Source: an uncultured Veillonella sp. (GTDB lineage: Bacteria; Bacillota; Negativicutes; Veillonellales; Veillonellaceae). Taken from it: a stretch of DNA of 28,849 bases. The position numbers and the translations under genes are program-made. The stretch lies in the NCBI GenBank assembly GCA_900549805.1, contig URPV01000012.1:1-28849 (forward strand), in the 5' to 3' direction. Positions within the stretch are counted from its first letter, which is position 1. Every line of letters begins with the position of its first letter. The notes under the pieces were generated by a model that was not told the origin of the DNA, did no database searches, and saw nothing but the letters and a program-made list of their open reading frames with translations. Below, one piece after another: positions 1 to 7,052 of this stretch.

Positions 1-140
1 CAAACCCCATTAACTGAGACAGAATCGCCGATAGCTAGGTCGGAAAAAATCCGATCCCCACCAATGGTGAGGGCAATGGATTTAGGACCCTTTCGAATTC
101 CTTTGATGAATCCGATTTCTTCAATGATCCCCGTGAACAT
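1..140 (-). CDS. ribE: Riboflavin synthase alpha subunit, N-terminal part (cut by window edge)
   Basis: Only the first 46 or so codons are in the window; the rest lies beyond position 1. The reverse strand reads MFTGIIEEIG followed by GDRIFSDLAIGDSVSVNGV. This is the hallmark N-terminus of the riboflavin synthase lumazine-binding fold, which converts two 6,7-dimethyl-8-ribityllumazine molecules to riboflavin. The ATG at 140-138 has a GGGAGGG ribosome site just upstream. The gene overlaps the 3' end of ribD by 20 bp, so the two are cotranscribed and probably translationally coupled under the FMN riboswitch upstream. In other Bacillota the symbol ribC or ribB is used for the same enzyme. Confidence 0.9.
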   Translation of the reverse strand, partial: MFTGIIEEIGFIKGIRKGPKSIALTIGGDRIFSDLAIGDSVSVNGV

Positions 141-1269
141 AGGCGCCCTCCCTTCCCTTTCGTTCTGCGACGATTTTTATATTATTGTCAATGATAACTG
201 CTGATTTAAAAGTCAACTGCGGTGTATCCTCTAGACGAGTAAAACCTTGGCCCCCTAAAGCAGGTGTGGCTTCCAGTCCGCCAATGACCTCATTACCGAT
301 ATAGGTTACAATGACATCAAAGGCCTCCTCTTCTGCAAAGGATGCCAAGAGTGCGGATCCTCCTTCTACCAAGATGGACATGTAACCCATTTGACCGAGT
401 GTGAGAAGGATTTCCTTCAAATCTAAGACGCCCTCTTGAGTAGCTACCTCAATGACTTGAGCACCTACATCCTGTAACGCATCACGGGCCCCCATGGAGC
501 ACTCTTCTGAGACGAAAATCAAGACTTGACGCCCTGCCTCTTGAAAGACCTTAGCATCCAGTGGTGTCCGCCCCAAAGAATCCAAAATGATGACATCTGG
601 TTGGTGGAGAGGATGTTGATCTATGCCATAAACCGCTTGCGACTTGGTTCTCGCATTGAGAGATGGATCATCCGATAGAATGGTTCCGATACCAACCATC
701 ATAGCTTGGTGTTTGGCCCTTAGCACATGCCCATCGGCACGGGCTGATTCGTTGGTAATCCATTGGGATTGACCAGACCTAGTTGCGATTTTACCATCTA
801 AGGACATGGCCGACTTTAATGTTATGTGAGGCTTCTTAGTTTGAATAAAGGTAAAGAAGTCTTGGTTTAGGTCTATACAGAGATCTTCTAGGGATGATCG
901 ATCGACCTGGATTCCTGCAGATTTTAATATGGCGATGCCCTTTCCTGCAACAAGGGGATTAGGATCTACAGAACCTATCACGACTCGTTTGATCCCCGCT
1001 TGAACAACGCGATTGGCACAAGGTGGTGTCTTGCCATAATGAGCACAAGGTTCTAATGTAACATAGAGAGTAGCGCCTTGTGCTTGTGATCCAGCTATAG
1101 CTAAGGCTTCCACCTCAGCATGTGCCTGACCGTACTTATGATGGTAACCCTTTCCGACAATGACGCCATCCTTCACAACCACAGCCCCTACCATGGGATT
1201 AGGTGCGGTAAAACCAGCTCCTAACCGAGCTAGCTTGATGGCTTCTTGCATATAGTCGTTGTCAGTCAT
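121..1269 (-). CDS. ribD: Bifunctional riboflavin biosynthesis deaminase/reductase RibD
   Basis: RibD performs the second and third steps of riboflavin synthesis: deamination of the diaminopyrimidine made from GTP, then NADPH-dependent reduction of its ribosyl side chain. At 382 residues it has the usual two-domain length. The N-terminal half is a zinc deaminase with the HAE motif (H50, E52) and PCxxxGxxPPC (C75, C84). The C-terminal half, from about residue 147 (KPHITLKSAMSLDGKIA), is the reductase domain. The ATG start is supported by AGGTGG a few bases upstream, just past the terminator of the riboswitch. It is the first gene of the operon and overlaps ribE by 20 bp. All expected zinc ligands are present. 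Confidence 0.96.
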   Translation of the reverse strand: MTDNDYMQEAIKLARLGAGFTAPNPMVGAVVVKDGVIVGKGYHHKYGQAHAEVEALAIAGSQAQGATLYVTLEPCAHYGKTPPCANRVVQAGIKRVVIGSVDPNPLVAGKGIAILKSAGIQVDRSSLEDLCIDLNQDFFTFIQTKKPHITLKSAMSLDGKIATRSGQSQWITNESARADGHVLRAKHQAMMVGIGTILSDDPSLNARTKSQAVYGIDQHPLHQPDVIILDSLGRTPLDAKVFQEAGRQVLIFVSEECSMGARDALQDVGAQVIEVATQEGVLDLKEILLTLGQMGYMSILVEGGSALLASFAEEEAFDVIVTYIGNEVIGGLEATPALGGQGFTRLEDTPQLTFKSAVIIDNNIKIVAERKGREGAYVHGDH

Positions 1270-1284
1270 TTCTTCACCACCTAT

Positions 1285-1317
1285 AAAAAAAGAGGAACTA
1301 TTAAAGAATAGTTCCTC
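1285..1317 (-). terminator. Intrinsic terminator of the FMN riboswitch
   Basis: On the minus strand GAGGAACTAT pairs perfectly with ATAGTTCCTC around a six-base loop and is followed by seven U residues. It lies directly between the FMN aptamer and the ribD ribosome site. That is the arrangement of an expression platform which stops transcription when FMN is bound. The alternative anti-terminator pairing was not worked out. Confidence 0.9.
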
Positions 1318-1339
1318 ATGGTTATGCCGATCACATATA

Positions 1340-1452
1340 CTCGTCTTTTCTCATCCAGACTTTACTGTCGGTATCGGAATCGCACCGATTCATCCCATTC
1401 GGGTCGCGGACTATACCGCCGGTAAGGAATTACACCTAACCCCAAAGACTAA
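1340..1452 (-). promoter_or_regulatory. FMN riboswitch (RFN element) of the rib operon
   Basis: The reverse strand contains the conserved RFN blocks in order: GGGGTTAGGTGTAATTCC, ACCGGCGGT, AGTCCGCGACCC, CGGTGCGATTCCGATACCGA, CAGT, then AGTCTGGATGAGAAAAGA. These form the six-stem FMN aptamer known from rib operons. It is followed within 25 bases by a strong terminator and then ribD. High FMN is therefore expected to terminate transcription before the riboflavin genes. Edges are accurate to a few bases. Confidence 0.96.
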
Positions 1453-1464
1453 TCTTATGTATTT

Positions 1465-1493
1465 ATAGTAGCACTTGTAGTATATTTCTGCAA
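1465..1493 (-). promoter_or_regulatory. Probable promoter of the rib operon
   Basis: On the minus strand TTGCAG and TACTAT are separated by 17 bases. The implied start point is about 5-8 bases before the first conserved base of the FMN aptamer, which is where a riboswitch promoter should be. The -35 match is modest. Confidence 0.6.
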
Positions 1494-1510
1494 GAACTTA
1501 CCTGAGAATT

Positions 1511-1525
1511 TGATAATGATTATAA
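1511..1525. promoter_or_regulatory. PerR-type (or Fur-type) operator
   Basis: TGATAATGATTATAA matches the PerR box consensus TTATAATNATTATAA at 13 of 14 defined positions. It also resembles a Fur box over a slightly longer span. It overlaps the putative -35 of the nitroreductase promoter and lies between that promoter and the divergent rib promoter, a position suited to repression of the nitroreductase. The regulator gene is not in this window. Confidence 0.55.
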
Positions 1526-1548
1526 TTTATAGTTACCTATGCTATAAT
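1520..1548 (+). promoter_or_regulatory. Probable promoter of the nitroreductase gene
   Basis: A perfect TATAAT at 1543-1548 sits 17 bases after a weak -35 (TTATAA, 1520-1525) that is part of the PerR-like box. The start codon is about 40 bases downstream. Confidence 0.6.
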
Positions 1549-1589
1549 TAATATATCAATATTTTTGAATATAGCGAAAGGAGATCACT

Positions 1590-2264
1590 ATGACTGACAT
1601 TAATAAACAAATTCTTGACGCCTTTAATTTCCGCTTTGCCTGCCGTAAATTCGATCCTCATAAGACAATTTCACAAGAAGATTTTGAAGTTATTTTGGAA
1701 GCAGCCCGTCTCTCTCCTACATCCTTTGGTTTGGAACCATTCTCCCTCTTAGTCGTACAAAATCCTAAGTATCGTCAAATGGTTTTTGACCATGCTTGGG
1801 GTGCTCAAAAAGCCGTTAAGGAGGCTTCTCATTTCGTCTTCCTCCTAGCGCGTCGTGCTGCTGATTTACAGCCAGGCAGCCCTTATCTAGACCATATCAT
1901 GAAAGATATTGAACAACTTCCAGATGATCTATACAAGGCTTATAGGGGGGCTATTCAAAATCATGGTGATGTTGACTTTGGCTTCTATAAATCAGAAGAG
2001 GCAACCTTTGATTGGGCCGCTAAACAAGCCTATATTGTTATGGGCAATATGATGACCGTTGCTGCTTTAAAAGGTATTGATTCACTAGCTATTGAAGGCT
2101 TTAACAAAAAAGACCTAGATAGTCTCTTTGGCGACCAAGAAGGTCTCTACGATACGAAGCATTTTGGCATGGCCGCTATGATGGCCTTTGGTTATCGCAA
2201 GGAAGGGCCAAGCCGTCCTAAAACACGTCGCCCTATGGATGAAGTTGTATCCTGGGTTAACTAA
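1590..2264 (+). CDS. Nitroreductase family protein (NAD(P)H-dependent, FMN-binding)
   Basis: This 224-residue protein belongs to the flavin nitroreductase superfamily of soluble FMN enzymes that reduce nitro compounds, quinones or flavins with NAD(P)H. Support comes from the N-terminal RFACRKF segment (phosphate-binding arginine and lysine), the SPTSFGLEPF block near residue 42, and the C-terminal FGYRKEGPSRPKTRRPMDEVV segment, all in family order at family length. The ATG follows AAAGGAGA at good spacing. The gene stands alone, with its own promoter and terminator. A PerR-like operator overlaps its promoter, suggesting induction by peroxide or metal stress; that is inference. Substrate cannot be told from sequence. 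Confidence 0.9.
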   Translation: MTDINKQILDAFNFRFACRKFDPHKTISQEDFEVILEAARLSPTSFGLEPFSLLVVQNPKYRQMVFDHAWGAQKAVKEASHFVFLLARRAADLQPGSPYLDHIMKDIEQLPDDLYKAYRGAIQNHGDVDFGFYKSEEATFDWAAKQAYIVMGNMMTVAALKGIDSLAIEGFNKKDLDSLFGDQEGLYDTKHFGMAAMMAFGYRKEGPSRPKTRRPMDEVVSWVN

Positions 2265-2270
2265 AAATGT

Positions 2271-2304
2271 AAAAGCACTGGTTCTAAGAAGCCAGTGCTT
2301 TTTT
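2271..2304. terminator. Bidirectional terminator between nitroreductase and polC
   Basis: AAAAGCACTGG pairs with CCAGTGCTTTT around a short loop, with T-runs on one side and A-runs on the other. It can end the plus-strand nitroreductase transcript and the minus-strand comEA-polC transcript, which converge here. Confidence 0.85.
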
Positions 2305-2351
2305 GTGTCTTATTTAATAAAAGCCCTATCAAATTTGAATAAATAAAAGGC

Positions 2352-4568
2352 TTAGCCAAACAAGGACATTTGTTCGTCATCAGGTAGATCCCCTGCTCCC
2401 CCAATATCCTTAATGGTTTCAAGGATACTTTGGGAAACCTTACAGCGACGTTGCAAGTCTTTAAGAGAGATAAATGGTTTCTTTTCCCGTTCTTCTACGA
2501 TGGCTTCTGCTACCTTTTCCCCTAGGGCATCGACCATAATGAATGGAGGTAGGAGTTTGCCATCTACAATCTTAAAGCGCTTAGCATCGGATTGCATTAA
2601 GTCTACTGTAGAGAAACGGTAGCCCCGTTGATACATTTCCATGGATACTTCCAGTTCCTTCATCAGATTTTGTTCCACCGGAGAGGCAGCCTTATCCAGT
2701 GCCTTGATGCGGCGAAATTCCGTCAATTGCGTAGTAAGGTCTCCCGTCATGATCTTGATATCGAAGGCCTTGGCCCGAATGGAGAAGTAGGCTGCATAGA
2801 AGGCTAGTGGATGATTGATCTTGAACCAAGCAATACGGAAGGCCATCATAACATAGGCCACTGCATGGGCCCGTGGGAAGAGGTAAGATATTTTCTTACA
2901 CGATTCGATAAACCACTCAGGAATATTACCCTCCCGCAGTTCCTCTTCATAATGGGTATCCTTACCTTTAGCATCAATTCCCTTACCCTTACGAACGTTT
3001 TCCATAACTGAGAAGCAGGTTTTAGGTTTGATTCCCTTATGCATGAGATAGTTCATGATATCATCCCGGGTGGAAATGGCTTCGTTCAGCTTACAAATGC
3101 CTTCTGTAATAAGGGTCTGTGCGTTGTCTAGCCACACATTAGTCCCATGGGAAAAACCGGAAATCCGCACTAGGTCCGAGAAATGTTGTGGTTTAGAGTC
3201 TTCTAGCATGCCCCGTACGAACTTAGTACCACATTCTGGCACAGCTAGAGAGGCTACCTTGTCTCCCTGTAATTGTTCAGGCGTAAGACCTATCCCCTCT
3301 GTAGAGGAGAATAGGCTTAGCGTTGCTGGGTCATCAAAGGGAATGGTCTTAGCATCGATACCTGTTAAATCCTCCAACATACGGATGATGGTAGGATCAT
3401 CATGACCAAGAATATCAAGTTTAGTCATGCAGTCATGGATAGAATGGTAGTCAAAGTGGGTCGTATATACACCAGATTCCTTTTTATTAGCAGGATGCTG
3501 GATAGGTGTAAAGTAGTGGACGTCCATATCCCGTGGGCATACGATAATACCGCCAGGATGCTGACCAGTTGTATTCTTAACACCTGTAAAGCCCTTGGCT
3601 AACATTTCATAGTAGCCTGACCGGGCTTGAATGCCATTGATTTCGGCGTACTTTCTAACATAACCAAAGGCGGTTTTATCTGCCAAGGTACCGATAGTAC
3701 CGGCTTTGAATACATTATCACGACCAAAGAGCTCTTCCGTGTACTTGTGGGCCTTGCCTTGGTAGTCACCGGAGAAGTTCAAGTCGATATCAGGCACCTT
3801 GTCTCCGTTAAAACCTAAGAAGATGGCGAATGGAATTTCATGACCATCACAACCAAGTGGTTGTCCGCATTTAGGACAGTTCTTACGAGGCAGATCAAAG
3901 CCCCCTGCGTATTCCCCATTAAGAAAGAACTCAGAGTGCTTACATTCTGGATTATGACAAATATAGTGTGGTGGTAGCGGGTTAACTTCCGTAATTTCAG
4001 CCATAGTAGCTGCAAAAGAGGAACCTACAGATCCACGAGAACCTACCAAATATCCATTATCTAAGGAATTTTTAACTAACTTATGGGCAATGTAGTAGAG
4101 AACCCCATAGCCGTTATCGATGATACACTTAAGCTCATAGTCTAGGCGGTCTTTAACTGGCTCAGGCAAGGGTGACCCATAGATAGCTTCTGCATTGCGG
4201 TAACACATAGCAGTCAGAGCTTGATCAGCCCCTTCAATTTTAGGGGAATAGGTTCCCGCAGGCACTGGTTGGAGAACATCGCACATGTCGTTGACCTTGT
4301 TTGTATTGGTTACGACTACCTCGTAGGCCTTCTCTGGTGATAAATAATCAAAGGAGGCCAGCATTTCTTCTGTGGTCCTCAAATGCAGGTCCGGTTGCTC
4401 ATGAGCATCAGTAAAGCCAGATGCGGTCAACATAATTTCTCGGTAAATCTTATCTTCAGGATTCAGATAGTGGACATCACAGGTAGCAACGACCATCTTA
4501 TTCAGTTTGTCTCCCAAGTCAACGATAACCTTATTAAATTCCTTAAGTGTTTCTTCGTCAGGTACCAA
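2352..4568 (-). CDS. polC: DNA polymerase III PolC, C-terminal fragment downstream of a frame break
   Basis: This frame carries the polymerase part of the PolC-type replicative DNA polymerase. It begins inside the end of the PHP domain (VVATCDVHYLN). The zinc module follows (C204, C209, C231, C234 of the fragment), then the PDIDLNFSGDYQG block with catalytic Asp 260 and Asp 262, and KLDILGHDDP with the third Asp 385. The extreme C-terminus is QMSLFG, a classic sliding-clamp binding motif. The listed TTG at 4568 has no ribosome site, so it is unlikely to be a real start. The natural protein should continue from the N-terminal fragment, which is one frame away. All polymerase residues look intact, so the damage is confined to the junction. 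The break could be a sequencing or assembly error, a real mutation, or less likely programmed slippage. Confidence 0.85.
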   Translation of the reverse strand: MVPDEETLKEFNKVIVDLGDKLNKMVVATCDVHYLNPEDKIYREIMLTASGFTDAHEQPDLHLRTTEEMLASFDYLSPEKAYEVVVTNTNKVNDMCDVLQPVPAGTYSPKIEGADQALTAMCYRNAEAIYGSPLPEPVKDRLDYELKCIIDNGYGVLYYIAHKLVKNSLDNGYLVGSRGSVGSSFAATMAEITEVNPLPPHYICHNPECKHSEFFLNGEYAGGFDLPRKNCPKCGQPLGCDGHEIPFAIFLGFNGDKVPDIDLNFSGDYQGKAHKYTEELFGRDNVFKAGTIGTLADKTAFGYVRKYAEINGIQARSGYYEMLAKGFTGVKNTTGQHPGGIIVCPRDMDVHYFTPIQHPANKKESGVYTTHFDYHSIHDCMTKLDILGHDDPTIIRMLEDLTGIDAKTIPFDDPATLSLFSSTEGIGLTPEQLQGDKVASLAVPECGTKFVRGMLEDSKPQHFSDLVRISGFSHGTNVWLDNAQTLITEGICKLNEAISTRDDIMNYLMHKGIKPKTCFSVMENVRKGKGIDAKGKDTHYEEELREGNIPEWFIESCKKISYLFPRAHAVAYVMMAFRIAWFKINHPLAFYAAYFSIRAKAFDIKIMTGDLTTQLTEFRRIKALDKAASPVEQNLMKELEVSMEMYQRGYRFSTVDLMQSDAKRFKIVDGKLLPPFIMVDALGEKVAEAIVEEREKKPFISLKDLQRRCKVSQSILETIKDIGGAGDLPDDEQMSLFG

Positions 4569-6058
4569 AGGGGTTGGATACTTTTTAGAAGGTCTCGTAA
4601 GGAAGCAATTTGTAGGATTTCTTCTTCCGGACGATTATGGACAATAGCCTGCATGAGTTCACCTGCTTCGCAGGCTGAGCCTATGATAAGGCCTTCCCGA
4701 TGTTCTTCGATGACCTCTCTTGGTAAGCAAGGGCGACCCTTAAAGTAATCTATATGGGATATGGAAATCAATTTATAAAGGTTGCGCAGTCCCACCTGGT
4801 TCTTAGCTAAAATGATGATGTGGTAGCGTTTAAAGTGCTGGCGGTCTGCCTTGAGCATCTCCTTATCGGGAATCAAATAGCCTTCCACCCCATAAATGCA
4901 CTTAACACCCGTTTCCTTAGATAGAATTTGTGCGGTTGGGAAGGTTTGTACCACCCCATGGTCCGTGATGGCTACGGCAGGATGCCCCCATTGTTTAGCA
5001 GTCTTAAAGAGGTCTTTTAGCTCTACTAAGGCGTCCTTATCGGACATCTTGGTATGGAGATGAAGCTCCACACGCTTAACCTCTGCATGGTCTTCCCGGA
5101 GATTTCCATCTTCAGATACCTCCTGGACAGACCGAAGATTCATGACATAATCTTTTTCAAAACGCTCGTCGTATTCTACAGTCCCTTGCATACGAAGCAA
5201 ATGCGTTTTTTTGAGCTTGCCTTCAAAATCAGATCCTTCTTCAATGGTAGTAAAGAACTTTTTGAAGCGCATAGAGTTGGTTTTGTCCACAATAGAACCG
5301 GTAACTATGGACTTTCCAGTTTTAAGGTCTCGCCGTTCTAAACCCACTATAGTCCCTTCAAAGACAACATTAGGAGTATCTTCTACGATAGACATAATGG
5401 TCATCGGGTCTCCCTCAATTTTAGGGCCTAAAATATTGCCTTCTGCTGTTGGTTGGTCCTTGGTGCGAGATTGCCCTTGTGGATACTTGCCATTTCCTGT
5501 ATAGGAGGAAGCAGATCCTTTATTTATACTTTTAGTACTGTTAGCACCCAGACTTGGTGCCACCTGATTGACAATAACAGGCGAATTATCCATAAAGGAT
5601 AGTTCAACCTGGTCGTCTCCAAAGGGAACAAAGTCATCCTCGTCTTCATCTATAGCCTGATTAATGGACACAGGGAAAGGACGTTTTTGTTCTTTCGCAA
5701 AGTTTTTAATGTAAGCCGCCTCTTCAGCCTTACGGCGCTTTTCTTTCTCAGCCCGATCTTTGGCTTCTATAGCATCCAAAATATCAGAGACACCGCAACC
5801 ACCAGCATAGGTTTCTGGCACGTCAAAACCCGTATCATCCCCTGTCCAAGCATAACAGAAAGAAGCGCCCGCATTAGATTCGATTTCTTCTACATCTATA
5901 CCGTGATTATCGTAATATTCTTTCAATTTATTTTGTAAGCTAGTTAAGGATGAAAGTTGAGCATCAATCGCTTCTACGGTTACTTTTTTCTCATCGAAAG
6001 CTACATAAAAGCCCGATTTAGACTTATCCTTAGGGACAACGCGGTAGCGAATGGTCAT
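4502..6058 (-). CDS. polC: DNA polymerase III PolC, N-terminal fragment (OB and PHP domains, no exonuclease insert)
   Basis: The ATG at 6058 (MTIRYRVVPK) has AAAGGAG seven bases upstream and lies 4 bases past the holA stop. A GTG 24 bases further up has weaker support. The protein has an N-terminal domain (1-130), an acidic and low-complexity linker (135-215), an OB fold (about 220-320) and a PHP domain with HLH (333-335), DH (366-367), GVEG (390-393) and GSACEAGE (460-467). Normal PolC carries a DnaQ-like exonuclease of roughly 170-190 residues inserted in the PHP domain. Here YGVEGYLI runs almost directly into HIIILAKNQVGLRNL, so that domain is absent. PolC similarity ends near residue 490, and the remaining codons to the stop at 4502 are out of frame. 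With the C-terminal part the whole protein would be near 1240 residues, against about 1440 in Bacillus subtilis. Confidence 0.88.
   Translation of the reverse strand: MTIRYRVVPKDKSKSGFYVAFDEKKVTVEAIDAQLSSLTSLQNKLKEYYDNHGIDVEEIESNAGASFCYAWTGDDTGFDVPETYAGGCGVSDILDAIEAKDRAEKEKRRKAEEAAYIKNFAKEQKRPFPVSINQAIDEDEDDFVPFGDDQVELSFMDNSPVIVNQVAPSLGANSTKSINKGSASSYTGNGKYPQGQSRTKDQPTAEGNILGPKIEGDPMTIMSIVEDTPNVVFEGTIVGLERRDLKTGKSIVTGSIVDKTNSMRFKKFFTTIEEGSDFEGKLKKTHLLRMQGTVEYDERFEKDYVMNLRSVQEVSEDGNLREDHAEVKRVELHLHTKMSDKDALVELKDLFKTAKQWGHPAVAITDHGVVQTFPTAQILSKETGVKCIYGVEGYLIPDKEMLKADRQHFKRYHIIILAKNQVGLRNLYKLISISHIDYFKGRPCLPREVIEEHREGLIIGSACEAGELMQAIVHNRPEEEILQIASLRDLLKSIQPLWYLTKKHLRNLIRLSLTWETN
4566..4590 (-). 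other. Frame break inside polC
   Basis: The PolC reading frame moves by -1 in this zone. One simple model is a missing base in the five-A run (4582-4586 on the minus strand); a sixth A would join LLKKYPTP to LVPDEETLKEF. Against this, the upstream frame still reads DLLKSIQPL, close to the family's YDYLEIQPLGN. The junction is also about eight residues shorter than in Bacillus PolC. A deletion of roughly 25 bases just after IQPL therefore fits too. Confidence 0.75.
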
Positions 6059-6062
6059 AGTC

Positions 6063-7043
6063 CTACTCCTTTCCTTGCTCACAATACGACAATACTAAAT
6101 CTCTAAAGGTGCTTATGTCCCCTTGCCCCATGCGACTAGCAGCCACTACATGATACATACCGATTAATAACCTACGCAGCGCCTTACGCGGCATGCGAGG
6201 GGCCGCTTCGTAGGCTAGTTTAATTGGATAGGCCTTGGTTTTTGATCCCTCTTGTTTAAACAGATCTTGGGTCTGCGTAAGAGTCATCCCCGCGGCCCTA
6301 CATTCCGATACCATAAGTTGCAAGCGTAATTGACCTTCTATATAGGACATAGCCCGGTCTACTTCCTTGTAAGAGAAAATAAAGGGAAATAAGTCTAAGA
6401 GAGTATGAACATCACGCTGTAAGAGGGCCTCCTTAAAGGTAAATATATTCTTGGACCCAAAATCCGAAATATTAGCTTCTAAAAAAGGCTTATCAATGTC
6501 CTTTCTATCTCCTAACAACAAGAAAAAACGATCCAATTCTGTGCGCATAAAAGTAACCGGTACATCTACCCAAATTTCTAGCAATTGTGATATATAGTCT
6601 TGTGCTTGAAGGGTTAACTGATAGCCATTTTCCTTACAATAGTTACGCATCCATTGGACCAATTGCCCCCCTTCAAGACGCTTAAATTCTTCGTTGGGAA
6701 TGGTCGCTAATAGTTCCTTATTTTCTTTTAATCGCTTATCAATTGCATCATGGTAGATGATGAGGACGGGATTCTCCCCTTGGTAATTAAGGAGGAAGGA
6801 CCTTAAGCCCTGCCAGGCATCATTATTTTTACCAGTTTTTTTTACGATACCAGGATTAATAAGACAAAATAGTTTACTGTCGCCAAAGAGAGAATCTTCT
6901 GATAGCTGCTCCATGATCCGGCTGGGATTATTATCATCAGTTAGATTAACTACCTCCATATCCCTATACTGACTTAGGATGGAAAGCTTGCGCTCCTCCA
7001 TGAGCTGGTCCTCTGTACCGTAGAGCAAGTGAATGCTAGCCAT
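6063..7043 (-). CDS. holA: DNA polymerase III delta subunit
   Basis: HolA opens the sliding clamp as part of the clamp-loader complex. The 326-residue length is normal. The N-terminus MASIHLLYGTEDQLMEERK shows the LLYGxExxL opening typical of delta. It is followed by a DDSLFGDSKLF-like segment (EDSLFGDSKLFCLINPG) and a C-terminal helical collar domain. The AAA+ fold of delta lacks a working ATP site, and no Walker A is visible, as expected. The start has AGGAGG at ideal spacing. It lies 9 bases after comEC, a very common pairing in Bacillota, and 4 bases before polC, so clamp loader and replicase are made from one transcript. Confidence 0.9.
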   Translation of the reverse strand: MASIHLLYGTEDQLMEERKLSILSQYRDMEVVNLTDDNNPSRIMEQLSEDSLFGDSKLFCLINPGIVKKTGKNNDAWQGLRSFLLNYQGENPVLIIYHDAIDKRLKENKELLATIPNEEFKRLEGGQLVQWMRNYCKENGYQLTLQAQDYISQLLEIWVDVPVTFMRTELDRFFLLLGDRKDIDKPFLEANISDFGSKNIFTFKEALLQRDVHTLLDLFPFIFSYKEVDRAMSYIEGQLRLQLMVSECRAAGMTLTQTQDLFKQEGSKTKAYPIKLAYEAAPRMPRKALRRLLIGMYHVVAASRMGQGDISTFRDLVLSYCEQGKE

Positions 7044-7052
7044 GGTATCCTC

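Noticed and set aside
1259..1468. A 69-codon plus-strand open frame across the start of ribD
   Set aside because: It is the reverse complement of the FMN riboswitch and its terminator; no ribosome site or protein similarity.
4566..4568. TTG at 4568 as an independent start for the polymerase half of PolC
   Set aside because: No ribosome site precedes it and the fragment would begin within the PHP domain.
6059..6082. GTG at 6082 as the polC start
   Set aside because: It lies inside holA and the ATG at 6058 has a strong ribosome site at the right distance.
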